From Psychrobacter frigidicola (GTDB lineage: Bacteria > Pseudomonadota > Gammaproteobacteria > Pseudomonadales > Moraxellaceae), in assembly GCF_007997305.1 (NCBI RefSeq), contig NZ_VORZ01000001.1:558001-622000 (forward strand): 64,000 nucleotides of DNA. Direction: 5' to 3'. A program made the position numbers and the translations under genes. The notes beneath the pieces are model-generated. The model did no database searches. It saw only the letters and a program-made list of their open reading frames with translations, and was not told the origin of the DNA. Below, piece by piece: positions 18,173-26,744 of this stretch (the first letter of the stretch is position 1; each line of letters opens with the position of its first letter).

Positions 18173-19180
18173 TTAAGCAGCGCGTTTTTTTACGGCAGGC
18201 TTTTGAGTCTCATAGTTTGCAGCCCATTGTTCAAGAATGCCTTGATACGGCTTAATAAACTCTTCTTCTGTAAACTTACCTTGCGTTACTGCCATTTGGC
18301 TGCGCTCTTCGCGGTCATAGACAATTTGAGTAAGTGAATAATCTTGGTACTTCAAACTCGGCTGATACACTTGAGCGGCTGTCGAGTTGGCATTATAAAT
18401 TTCAGGGCGATAAATCTTTTGGAACGATTCCATAGTCGCAATCGCACTGATTAGCTCAAGGTCGGTGTAATTGCTCAACAAGTCACCCGCAAAATAAAAC
18501 GCTAATGGCGCGGCACTTCCAGCAGGCATAAAGTAGCGAACCGTTAAGCCCATTTTATGAAAATAATCATCAGTCAATGAATACTCATCTTGCTGGTATT
18601 CCACTCCTAATACCGGATGCTGATTGGCCGTACGCTGATAGGTCTTACTGGTTGATACACTTAGACAAATCACAGGCGTTTTATTAAAATTGGCTTGATA
18701 GGCTTCTGACTCTAATAAGTATTGAAACAATTTGCCATGTAAATCACCAAAGCTTGAAGGCGTTGGGGCACCTGGGTTTTTATTAAAATGCTCTGACAAT
18801 ACGACGCTAAAATCATAATCGCGCACGTAAGAGGAGAAACTATTGCCGATCATACCGTTGATACGAGCGTTATCTTTATGATCCACAATCGTTGTTTGCA
18901 ACATCTCGATGATAGGGAATGCATCACCCTTGCCTTCAATATCCATATTGGCAGAAATAATATCAACTTCAACAGAATAGCGGTCTGCGCTCGGATTGTC
19001 CGAATGTGCCAAGGCGTTAAAACGATTATTAATCATTCTTAAGGTTTTGCTTAAGTTCTCTTGACGATGCTCACCGCGAGCCAAATTGGCAAAATTAGTC
19101 GTCAGACGCGTGCTGTCTGCAGGACGATAGTTTTCATCAAAACGGATACGCTTAATGGAATAGCTAAATTCATTACTCAT
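18173..19180 (-). CDS. mesX: MesX (DUF1852), partner of MesD
   Basis: The 335-residue soluble protein starts MSNEFSYSIKRIRFDENYRP and contains TRLTTNFANLARGEHRQENL, characteristic of DUF1852 proteins that accompany core-MetE. It is the first gene of the operon, 55 bp before mesD, with AAGGTAGTGA ahead of its ATG. MesX is required for MesD-dependent methionine synthesis; its biochemical function has not been established to my knowledge. There is no signal peptide or membrane segment. The name is assigned on sequence character plus the MesD neighbour. Confidence 0.88.
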   Translation of the reverse strand: MSNEFSYSIKRIRFDENYRPADSTRLTTNFANLARGEHRQENLSKTLRMINNRFNALAHSDNPSADRYSVEVDIISANMDIEGKGDAFPIIEMLQTTIVDHKDNARINGMIGNSFSSYVRDYDFSVVLSEHFNKNPGAPTPSSFGDLHGKLFQYLLESEAYQANFNKTPVICLSVSTSKTYQRTANQHPVLGVEYQQDEYSLTDDYFHKMGLTVRYFMPAGSAAPLAFYFAGDLLSNYTDLELISAIATMESFQKIYRPEIYNANSTAAQVYQPSLKYQDYSLTQIVYDREERSQMAVTQGKFTEEEFIKPYQGILEQWAANYETQKPAVKKRAA

Positions 19181-19602
19181 GGTGATTCACTACCTTAATT
19201 ATTTTTAGATAAAGCCGAATTGGTGTATGTGATGAATCATACCCGAATCATTACATGAATGAAAACGACTTAACTTAAACTAAAGATGAGTAAAATTCAT
19301 GCATGTAAGTTTATGACATAAAGAAAGATTGGATAACGAAAGTTTTGACGACTTACTTAATGAAAAACTAAGCCTGCAATATATTTTAAACTTACGAATG
19401 ATAAATACTTAGAAGGCGGATTAGCATATATCTAGCAGCAGTATGAATTAAAATGCGCCTTGTTCTAAAATAATTATACTCATCGTCCTTATTCAATCTA
19501 TTATTTAACGTTAATTTTTGATTCAGTCAGGCCATAACACTTGTGTTTTAAGCACACCCATTTTTGACTCATCATTAAAAACTCTTAAATATAAGGCTGC
19601 GT
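19181..19602. other. Upstream region of mesX; no riboswitch recognised
   Basis: This gap between the mesX start and the mntP stop should hold the operon promoter on the minus strand. No SAM or cobalamin riboswitch motif, MetJ box (AGACGTCT) array or terminator was seen. Confidence 0.35.
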
Positions 19603-20151
19603 TTAAACCACCATATTCACGCCAATTGCTATTAACACCAAGCCGCCCAAAGCCTCTGCCCAACTGCCAAGCCACGTTCCTGACTGACGCCCTATATAAG
19701 CGCCTACAACACTTAAAACAGCTGTCGTGAGTGCAATGATTAAACATGCCAGATACGCGTTGATTGCCAACAGATTCAAGGTAAACCCTGCAGCCATCGC
19801 ATCGAGACTGGTCGCTATCGCCAAAGACAGTAAGGTTCGGTGACTTAGATTAATCTGCGTCTCCTCATCATTAACAGAACGCGATTCATAGAGCATCTTA
19901 ATACCTAGCGCGACCAGTATGACAAAAGCAATCCAAGACGCCCCAGCAGACAACCAGCCCAACATGGTAGAACCAAGCGCATAACCAATCAGCGGCATCA
20001 CTCCCTGAGCAACACCAAAATAAAAACCAACCAGTAAAGCTGTTTTTAGAAACGGTATCTTAGCCTCACTCTGATACGTAGCGCCAAGACCAATTGCTGC
20101 GGCAAAAGCATCTGCTGCTAGGGCTAAAGCTAACAAGAAAATTTCTAGCAT
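19603..20151 (-). CDS. mntP: MntP manganese efflux pump
   Basis: The 182-residue membrane protein is the right length for MntP (about 190). It has six predicted helices and paired motifs [17 protein letters not shown] near the N-terminus and [18 protein letters not shown] in the second half, each with the membrane-embedded Asp typical of the family. It exports Mn2+ to prevent toxicity. I chose the ATG at 20151 ([11 protein letters not shown]), the usual family start, over an upstream ATG at 20187. In several bacteria a yybP-ykoY riboswitch precedes mntP; no convincing one is seen here. Confidence 0.9.
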   Translation of the reverse strand: MLEIFLLALALAADAFAAAIGLGATYQSEAKIPFLKTALLVGFYFGVAQGVMPLIGYALGSTMLGWLSAGASWIAFVILVALGIKMLYESRSVNDEETQINLSHRTLLSLAIATSLDAMAAGFTLNLLAINAYLACLIIALTTAVLSVVGAYIGRQSGTWLGSWAEALGGLVLIAIGVNMVV

Positions 20152-20366
20152 AATAAAGTAGGACTCTCTATAAATGTTATGACTCATTAATCACTGTTTG
20201 AATGTTTAATTTTTTAGCTTCCTAAGCTCACCTTAAGATTTGTTTGTTGTAATAGCGATAAGACAGACGATGTTACCTCTAGTCTGCATGCGTTATCTTG
20301 CCTAGCTTTAGTTTTTAGCAACAGGATATCGTCAAAAACAAATGATTCATTAAAGGAGTGCTAACC

Positions 20367-20998
20367 ATGAGCCAACAAGACAGAATTAATGTGGTCGACG
20401 ACTCTATCATAACTGTCGCAAATACGCCTAAAACCAGACAAGTAAAAGTTTGGGATGTCTTGGTAAGAGTGACGCACTGGACAGTGGCAGCTGGTATTAT
20501 TGCCAATCTACTCTTTACCGAAGACGGTAGCGATTTGCACGCCTATGTCGGTTATACCGTAGTAGGACTGGTGGTTATACGCTTACTTTGGGGGTTAATT
20601 GGCACGCGCTATGCACGCTTTACCAACTTCTTCCCTACCCCGACACGACTTAAACATCACCTATCAAATTTAAGCGCCCGCCGCGTTGATGAGCAGCACC
20701 TTGGTCATAATCCACTAGCAGCCCAGCCCTTATGATACTATCGTTATGGGCGGTGATTATAGGCTTAGGCTTGACAGGTTATCTGATGGAGTCAGACATT
20801 TTTAGTAATACTGAACTGCTTGGCAATGAAGATTTACTTGAAGAGGTGCATGAATTATTAGCCAACAGTTTGTATCTGCTCGTTCCTCTACACATTATCT
20901 CTGCTATTCTTGTGAGTTATTGGGAAAGGCAGAATCTGATTAAATCGATGATAACCGGCAAGAAAATAGTGGCGGATAAGCCATCTAATTTGGAATAA
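20367..20998 (+). pseudogene. Cytochrome b561-type membrane protein split by a 5-bp duplication
   Basis: Two adjacent frames make up one cytochrome b561. Part 1 (20367-20735) has the DVLVRVTHWTVAAGIIANLL helix and SDLHAYVGYTVVGLVVIRLL with haem-ligand His candidates, and ends LGHNPLAAQPL. Part 2 (20732-20998) continues MILSLWAVIIGLGLTGYLME and supplies the VPLHIISAILVSY helix. A tandem CAGCC duplication at 20719-20728 causes the shift; removing one copy restores HNPLAALMILSL. The stop of part 1 overlaps the ATG of part 2 (ATGA), so coupled translation of two half proteins is conceivable. AAAGGAGTG precedes the start at 20367. A QseBC-like regulator pair follows. Confidence 0.85.
20719..20728. 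repeat. CAGCC tandem duplication causing a frameshift
   Basis: Two adjacent CAGCC units sit exactly where the cytochrome b561 frame breaks. One copy fewer restores a continuous family-like protein. Confidence 0.8.
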
Positions 20999-21034
20999 AC
21001 GCAGTAGCTGAGTAAAAAAAGCGGTGGAACCAAT

Positions 21035-21709
21035 ATGGCACGCATATTACTGATAGAAGACGATAGCACCATTGCTGAAGGCATTATCCTCGGTTTAAAA
21101 AGTCATGGCATGATGGTCGATTGGTTTAGTGATGCCAGACAAGGTGAAATGGCACTGCAAGAGGATATGTTTGATGCGGTACTGCTTGATTTAACCTTGC
21201 CAAAAGATGACGGTATGACCGTGCTACAACACTGGCGCGCCAAACACATCGATACGCCGGTTTTGATTATCACTGCTCGTGATGCCATTGCCAATCGTGT
21301 CGCGGGACTCAACGCCGGTGCTGACGATTACTTGGTCAAGCCCTTTGCGTTAGATGAAGTCATTGCGCGTCTACAAGCATTGATGCGCCGCAGTCAGGGT
21401 CGCAGTCAACCTGAAATTCATTATGGTGAGGTGTCTTATCAGCCCCACAATCAGCAAGTATCTTATCAAGGTCAAATTATTGAGTTGACCATTAAAGAAG
21501 TGGCCATATTAGAGCAAATGCTGACCCATCCTAAGCAAATCCACAGCCGAGCGAGTTTAGAAGACAAGCTATATGGTTGGCAACAAGATATCGAAAGTAA
21601 TGCCATTGAAGTACATATTCATCATTTACGTAAAAAACTGGGCAACGATTTTATATTGACCAAACGCGGTATCGGCTATTATCTCAATCCCGCTTATAGT
21701 CATCATTAG
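21035..21709 (+). CDS. OmpR/PhoB-family response regulator, QseB-like
   Basis: The 224-residue protein has a receiver domain (residues 1-~115). The acidic pair is in LLIEDD, the phospho-acceptor Asp in AVLLDLTLP (Asp ~51), and the conserved Thr and Lys in LIITARDA and YLVKPFAL. A winged-helix DNA-binding domain follows (ELTIKEVAILEQMLTHP, EVHIHHLRKKLG, GIGYYL). It is most like QseB/PmrA-type regulators. GGTGGA precedes the ATG. It lies 36 bp after the cytochrome b561 gene and ~100 bp before its kinase, and probably controls the surrounding redox genes. Confidence 0.9.
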   Translation: MARILLIEDDSTIAEGIILGLKSHGMMVDWFSDARQGEMALQEDMFDAVLLDLTLPKDDGMTVLQHWRAKHIDTPVLIITARDAIANRVAGLNAGADDYLVKPFALDEVIARLQALMRRSQGRSQPEIHYGEVSYQPHNQQVSYQGQIIELTIKEVAILEQMLTHPKQIHSRASLEDKLYGWQQDIESNAIEVHIHHLRKKLGNDFILTKRGIGYYLNPAYSHH

Positions 21710-21805
21710 CCATCACTAACCATTCATATATCCACGTTTACCTTGTCCACGTCACCTTCTAAAACTTTGCCTCCTACTATTTGTCTCCTACTAATAGGTA
21801 CGCCT

Positions 21806-23281
21806 ATGAAAAGTATTCAGCAACGGCTATTAACCTCCCTGTTGATTGGTCTACCCCTGCTTTGGGTGCTCACTTCCAGCTTTATTGCGTGGCGGCTTTG
21901 GCACGAAATTAATGAGATGAATGACACGCAAATCACTCAAGTTGCTCGTTACTTAATAGGGGTCACTCCTAAAGAAGATAAAAACACTCATCAGAAAGAG
22001 GCAAGTGAAAATAAGCATACCGCCAAAATATATAACTTAGACAGCAAACAGCTATCAGGTGACCTTAGTTTAGGTGATATTGGCGAAGCTGAAGACGACT
22101 ATATGGGCTTTGCCATTTGGGATAGAGAAGGACGGCTATTAATGGCTGATGAAAATGGTCAATCCTTTGCTTTTTTGCCAGACCAACGTGGATTTTTAGA
22201 AGAACAGGATTCTGCCTATCAGCGCCTCAACCCCTTTAGCAAGCGTTGGCGTTTATTTTATGTGCATGATGACCATGACGATAAGCACGAAGATCGGGTG
22301 ATTGCCGTTGGTCAGAACCTTGAATCTCGCAAAGAGATGATTATTAATGCCATGTCGGTACAAGTACTGCCGATGCTCATTGAGCTATTTGCATTTATGG
22401 GTTTGGTGATTTTGTTGATTCGACGCGGGTTTATGCCGTTGGCTAAGATTAGTGATGAACTTGAACAACGTCAACCGCAAGACGATAGTCCCATCACAGC
22501 AGACGTACCCAAAGAGATTCAGCCTTTAGTAACTGCATTAAATGTTTTATTTGTAAAAGTAGCAGATACGCTAGCACGTGAGCAACGTTTTACCGCCGAT
22601 GCCTCGCATGAGCTACGAAGTCCACTGGCGGCATTAAAATTACAAGCTGATTTGTTGCAGCAGCAGATATTGCAATTGTCTGGCGTAGAGTCTGGCGGGG
22701 AAGATGAAAATCAGCTATTTTATCATGCCCAGAGAATCAGCGACGGCATTGAGCGTGCCACTCACTTAGTTGAGCAATTGCTGATTTTAGCCAAAATAGA
22801 ACCGCAACAACAATTACCCCATGAGCAACCAGAAAGTCCAGATTGGCTGCTGCTTACAGATATCGTGCTGAGTGACGTCAACCGTCATGCTCGTGAAAAG
22901 CACATCCAATTAAAACGCACCGTTATTTGTGATAATCCTGCTGATATTTTGCCCATTCTTATCAATCCCATTTTATTTAAACTGTTAATCCGTAACCTAT
23001 TAGACAATGCCATTCGCTATTGTCCCGACAGCTCGAAGATTGAACTTCAGCTTGATAGCAATGCGATTAGAGTGGTTGATAATGGCTTAGGTGTAGAACC
23101 AGAACAACTCATTCGGTTAAGCGAGCGCTTTTATCGTCCAGCCGGTCAAAGCCAATTGGGTAGCGGTCTCGGGCTATCAATCGCCAATCGAATAGCAGAA
23201 CTACATGACCTCAAATTAGAGTTTACCAACTGCTCCGAGCCAGAAACGGGCTTTATCGTAACCATAAGCAATAAAAAATAA
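21806..23281 (+). CDS. Sensor histidine kinase, QseC-like
   Basis: Starting at MKSIQQRLLTSLLIGL (21806), the protein has 491 residues. It has an N-terminal membrane helix, an extracytoplasmic sensor region of ~150 residues rich in His/Asp (HDDHDDKHED), a second helix (LIELFAFMGLVILLIRRGF), a HisKA domain with the phospho-His in FTADASHELRSPLAALK, and an ATPase domain (LLDNAIRYCPDSS, VVDNGLGVE, GSGLGLSIANRI). An upstream in-frame ATG at 21743 would add 21 residues; the later start puts the membrane helix at the usual place. The acidic/His stretch might sense metal ions, which is speculative. Confidence 0.9.
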   Translation: MKSIQQRLLTSLLIGLPLLWVLTSSFIAWRLWHEINEMNDTQITQVARYLIGVTPKEDKNTHQKEASENKHTAKIYNLDSKQLSGDLSLGDIGEAEDDYMGFAIWDREGRLLMADENGQSFAFLPDQRGFLEEQDSAYQRLNPFSKRWRLFYVHDDHDDKHEDRVIAVGQNLESRKEMIINAMSVQVLPMLIELFAFMGLVILLIRRGFMPLAKISDELEQRQPQDDSPITADVPKEIQPLVTALNVLFVKVADTLAREQRFTADASHELRSPLAALKLQADLLQQQILQLSGVESGGEDENQLFYHAQRISDGIERATHLVEQLLILAKIEPQQQLPHEQPESPDWLLLTDIVLSDVNRHAREKHIQLKRTVICDNPADILPILINPILFKLLIRNLLDNAIRYCPDSSKIELQLDSNAIRVVDNGLGVEPEQLIRLSERFYRPAGQSQLGSGLGLSIANRIAELHDLKLEFTNCSEPETGFIVTISNKK

Positions 23282-23399
23282 CTATCAATAATCCTTTAAA
23301 AAAAGCTATAAAAACTTAAACGCTGCTGTCTTAAGGTTGAGTTAATATTCACCCCGTATGCTAGTTGTATTCCCTAATAACATATACGGAGTACATACT

Positions 23400-23936
23400 A
23401 TGAGCCTACCTCTATTAAAACCCTTATTATTGACAGTCGGTGCGACCTCCTTAGTATTCTTTGGCGGTGTTATTGCTTTATCCACCCAATCGCCTGACGT
23501 TGATAACGTCCTGTCAGTTACCAATCCTATCACGCAGCCTCAATCTACCCAGCCATCATCCCTTGCTGCGCTTACCGCTGCGCAAGCAAATGAGCTTGCC
23601 AAACAAAATGCGCCTGATGCGATATTGCAGGCTACCCCAGAGCTTATCAACTATAACGGCACAGCCGCTTATGAGGTGCTATTAGACAGTGGTGCCACTT
23701 ATATTGATGCCAACCTTGGAACGGTTCTTAATCCAGTCGCTACCAACAACGATTACGTTGAGGATGATGACGATGATTATAAAGATAAGCGTCACGACGA
23801 TGATAAACATAAGAGTGATAAACACCACAGCAAAAAACACGATGACGAAGACTATAAAGAGAAAGGTCGTTTAATCACCACCAGCTATCAGCAGCATAAT
23901 GAGGATGGCTTTGATGAGGATAGCTACGACGACTAA
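23400..23936 (+). CDS. PepSY-domain exported protein with His/Asp-rich tail
   Basis: From the ATG at 23400 (preceded by GGAG at good distance) the product has 178 residues. An N-terminal membrane or signal segment (LLLTVGATSLVFFGGVIAL) precedes a PepSY domain (ALTAAQANELAKQNAPDAIL then AAYEVLLDSGATYIDANLGT). A hydrophilic tail of mixed Asp, Lys and His follows. PepSY domains are small periplasmic modules often found next to cytochrome b561 genes and two-component systems. The His/Asp tail could bind metal, an inference from composition. It overlaps the next frame by 38 bp. Confidence 0.78.
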   Translation: MSLPLLKPLLLTVGATSLVFFGGVIALSTQSPDVDNVLSVTNPITQPQSTQPSSLAALTAAQANELAKQNAPDAILQATPELINYNGTAAYEVLLDSGATYIDANLGTVLNPVATNNDYVEDDDDDYKDKRHDDDKHKSDKHHSKKHDDEDYKEKGRLITTSYQQHNEDGFDEDSYDD

Positions 23937-24255
23937 TATCAAATCGCATCCGACCCAAGCCGTTAATAGAGCTTCTAACCAGACGGCTAAAAAAGCAGAT
24001 CCTTTTGCCACCCTTAAAAGCAGCATTATGATGGTCTCGATTGCAGGCACTATGGCGGGATGGCTATTATTACTCAATCAAGAGACAGATACGCCAGCTA
24101 TGGATACTGCTTTATTGAGCGCTACCGTTCCTCAGAATAATGAGGTAACTGTTGAGCCAATGTCAATTATTGATATCAGCCAGTTGCGACAGGTCAATGA
24201 GGTAGCGCCTGCCCAGGCAATAAGGGTTGTCGCCCGTACGCGTTCTTCTCAATAA
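23899..24255 (+). CDS. Small single-pass membrane protein of unknown function
   Basis: This 118-residue frame starts inside the end of the PepSY gene. It has one central hydrophobic segment (SIMMVSIAGTMAGWLLLL, residues ~42-59) flanked by polar sequence. No family is recognised. Co-directional overlap with the PepSY gene and the ApbE gene 55 bp downstream argues that it is real and part of the same transcript. The start is uncertain among several nearby ATGs (23899, 23905, 23914). Confidence 0.55.
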   Translation: MRMALMRIATTTNIKSHPTQAVNRASNQTAKKADPFATLKSSIMMVSIAGTMAGWLLLLNQETDTPAMDTALLSATVPQNNEVTVEPMSIIDISQLRQVNEVAPAQAIRVVARTRSSQ

Positions 24256-24310
24256 ATGAAGAAAAATTTAACGGTGATTGAATTTAAGTTTGTGGTAAGG
24301 GAGATAGCGA

Positions 24311-25468
24311 ATGCAAACCAATATGCCCGATAAAAATATACCTGAACTGGTAACTATTAAACTATTGGCGATGGGGTGTCATATTCAAGTCAGTTTAAAT
24401 ATGACAAAGCTAAACACGCGGTATTCAAAGAAAGAAATAGACCACCAGATTGCAATGCTGACAAATTATGTTCAGCAGCGCTTAGCGCATTGGGAAAAAA
24501 CATTCAGTCGTTTTGATGACAGCAGTGAACTGATGAAACTTAATAGCCAGACCAACCAATGGCTTGAGGTAAGCCCAGAGCTATTCGAGGTTTTACAGTG
24601 TGCCATTCATTTTGTCTCAAAGACTCAAGGTTTGGTAACGCCCACCTTGCTTAAACCCCTTTGTGACGCAGGCTATCAGTATTCCTTTGAGACTTTGCCA
24701 AAAATGTCTGAGCCATCCGCGCCCATCACTGGTTCAAAGGTTAGCTCAAATGCAAACTCAAACGCTAACTTAAATACCAGTGCAAATTTGCAAGATACAC
24801 TTATAACGAATGACTTTAAATTAAACCATAACCATAAGCGGATAGAGCGTATCCAGCTTCGCCAATTATCTAATGGGCAGCATCAAGTATATCTTCCATC
24901 TGGAATGGCGCTCGATTTGAACGGTTGTGTCAAAGGCTGGTGCGCTATGCAATTGGCTGAGCACATTAGCCACGTTCATGACTGGCAGTTGCCCTGCTTA
25001 GTAGATATGGGTGGCGATATGGCGATTGGTGTTCCAAGAAACCAAATAGATAAACCAGTCACTTGGGGAGTTGCAGTTGCTAAACCTTACCTTACTAATG
25101 GTGAGCACTTTCAAGAGGAAGAAGATGTTGCGATTCTTAAACTCAGCATGGGTGCTGTCGCCACGTCTGGGCAAGACTATCGGCGCTGGTGGCATCAAGG
25201 TCGCTGGCAACATCATTTAATTCACCCGCATTATTCTCGTCCAGTAACCAGCGACGTGTTAACAGCAACCGTATTGGCTACGGATACCCTAACAGCAGAA
25301 GTGTACGCTAAATACTGCGTGCTTCTTGGTGTCAAAGAAGCGTTGGCATGGCTCGATAAACATCATATTGCTGCACTCTTAATCGATACAAATAACAAAA
25401 TGATGACGACCTCTGCTATTGGTGAACATTTAGTCCAACCAAAATTTATTTCTAGCATAGGAGCATAG
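24311..25468 (+). CDS. apbE: ApbE-type FAD:protein FMN transferase
   Basis: The 385-residue protein matches ApbE: WEKTFSRFDDSSELMKLN (N-terminal FMN-transferase motif), ALDLNGCVKGWCAMQLAEHI (family pattern DLxGxxKGxAxD), PCLVDMGGDMAIG, SMGAVATSGQDYRRWW, HLIHPHYSRPV and LTAEVYAKYCVLLG. ApbE attaches FMN covalently to Thr in exported redox proteins such as RnfG/NqrC. There is no clear lipobox. An Asn/Ser-rich insertion at residues ~145-160 is atypical. AAGGGAGA precedes the ATG. The ferric-reductase-like gene starts 2 bp after its stop, so the two are certainly coupled. Confidence 0.9.
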   Translation: MQTNMPDKNIPELVTIKLLAMGCHIQVSLNMTKLNTRYSKKEIDHQIAMLTNYVQQRLAHWEKTFSRFDDSSELMKLNSQTNQWLEVSPELFEVLQCAIHFVSKTQGLVTPTLLKPLCDAGYQYSFETLPKMSEPSAPITGSKVSSNANSNANLNTSANLQDTLITNDFKLNHNHKRIERIQLRQLSNGQHQVYLPSGMALDLNGCVKGWCAMQLAEHISHVHDWQLPCLVDMGGDMAIGVPRNQIDKPVTWGVAVAKPYLTNGEHFQEEEDVAILKLSMGAVATSGQDYRRWWHQGRWQHHLIHPHYSRPVTSDVLTATVLATDTLTAEVYAKYCVLLGVKEALAWLDKHHIAALLIDTNNKMMTTSAIGEHLVQPKFISSIGA

Positions 25469-25470
25469 TT

Positions 25471-26154
25471 ATGAACATTGACAATCCTACCAGCAGTCAT
25501 ACTACTTCCAACACAACTCTTATTACTCAAGTTTTATGGATTGGCTTAATTTTGAGTATGGCTATCAGCATCGGTGGCTATGCGTTGTTAACTTGGGGAG
25601 AGACCGCCTCTCAGCTACTGACCAGCACTGATAAGCACTTTTGGTATTTATCACGGGCAAGTGGGGTTATTGCCTATACTTTATTCTGGTTGGCAGTCGT
25701 TTTTGGCTTATTACTGAGTACGCGTTTAGGCAAGCATTTTAATGCGGCACGGGTATTTGCGTTGCATGAGTATTTAAGCTTGCTTGCAGTGGGCTTTGCA
25801 GCGTTTCATGCCGGTATTTTATTAGCAGATAACTTTCTAAACCTTAACCTATGGCAAATCTTACTACCTTTTGGCTTCCAAACTGAACGTGTGGGCGTAG
25901 CCTTGGGACAGTTGGGTTTTTGGTTATTATTTATCTGTGCCTTCAGCTTTTATATTAAAAAATATATTGGTCAATCAGCATGGCGCTGGTTGCACTTTTT
26001 AACGTTTACGGCTTATATGTTCATTAGCATCCATGTGTTTATGGTCGGATCTGACAGTCGAGCACTCCCTTTATTATTATTTTATGCGGGTAGTCAGACA
26101 GTCGTCTTTTTACTGATGACCTATCGATTGGTGGCACTAAAACAAGCCAAATAA
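25471..26154 (+). CDS. Ferric-reductase-like transmembrane haem protein
   Basis: The 227-residue protein has about six membrane helices with His residues placed as in ferric reductase-like transmembrane components: ALHEYLSLLAVGFAAFHAGI (two His in one helix), WLHFLTFTAYMFISIHVFM (two His in another). Such proteins carry b haems and pass electrons across the membrane; MsrQ is a related case. TAGGAG overlaps the ApbE stop codon. With apbE, PepSY and cytochrome b561 it suggests an envelope electron-transfer module. The acceptor is unknown. Confidence 0.8.
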   Translation: MNIDNPTSSHTTSNTTLITQVLWIGLILSMAISIGGYALLTWGETASQLLTSTDKHFWYLSRASGVIAYTLFWLAVVFGLLLSTRLGKHFNAARVFALHEYLSLLAVGFAAFHAGILLADNFLNLNLWQILLPFGFQTERVGVALGQLGFWLLFICAFSFYIKKYIGQSAWRWLHFLTFTAYMFISIHVFMVGSDSRALPLLLFYAGSQTVVFLLMTYRLVALKQAK

Positions 26155-26744
26155 CTGTACGTAACATTATATGGCACACCCTAGTGAGACTGATACAGAA
26201 GCTCTACGCGGCTAAGATTTCCTGACGTTCGAACTAACTTTCGTTAAATTTCAATCGGTTCGCTATACAGGTGTCGACCTATCTGCTATAAGCTCAGTGT
26301 TTCACTGGTGTTCATTTTTCACTATCGTCTGTGTAGAAAAATGTGATTATTATTTATACAAAAGGTCAATATTTATTCCTTATATTAGAGCACTAAGCTG
26401 GTTAGGTTTATTAAATATTAAGCGGTCTTTCTATATGCTTCTAGCATTTGCATCAAGCGCTTTAAACCTATAGGTAATAAATTATAAACAATACGTACAA
26501 TTTAAAGTAAATTAATTATTACAGACACACTAAATATCCTTATATGCCTTGACTCATAAGTCTTACAGGAACATTTAGAGTATCTATTTTTGCTTGGGTA
26601 AGCATAAGAAACTTGGGGTTTGATAATAGAGAGCTCAAACTCAAAGGTGATGACTTTCATTATAAGATTAATGGGAAATATAGAATATTAAGCATTGTGA
26701 GAGATATTAATGATAAACGCGTTCAACTGACGCCTAATTATTGA
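26155..26744. other. Intergenic region with a start-less coding remnant
   Basis: No intact gene. The plus-strand frame 26553-26744 encodes 63 codons without an ATG (ends with GDDFHYKINGKYRILSIVRD and a short tail), reminiscent of the C-terminal strands of RelE/HigB-like toxins but too short to call. It ends exactly at the stop codon of the opposing carboxypeptidase gene. The left part (26155-26552) is AT-rich with nothing recognised. Confidence 0.3.

Noticed and set aside
20188-20350. yybP-ykoY manganese riboswitch upstream of mntP
   Set aside because: The conserved loop sequences of that riboswitch were not found on the minus strand; only ordinary leader sequence is seen.
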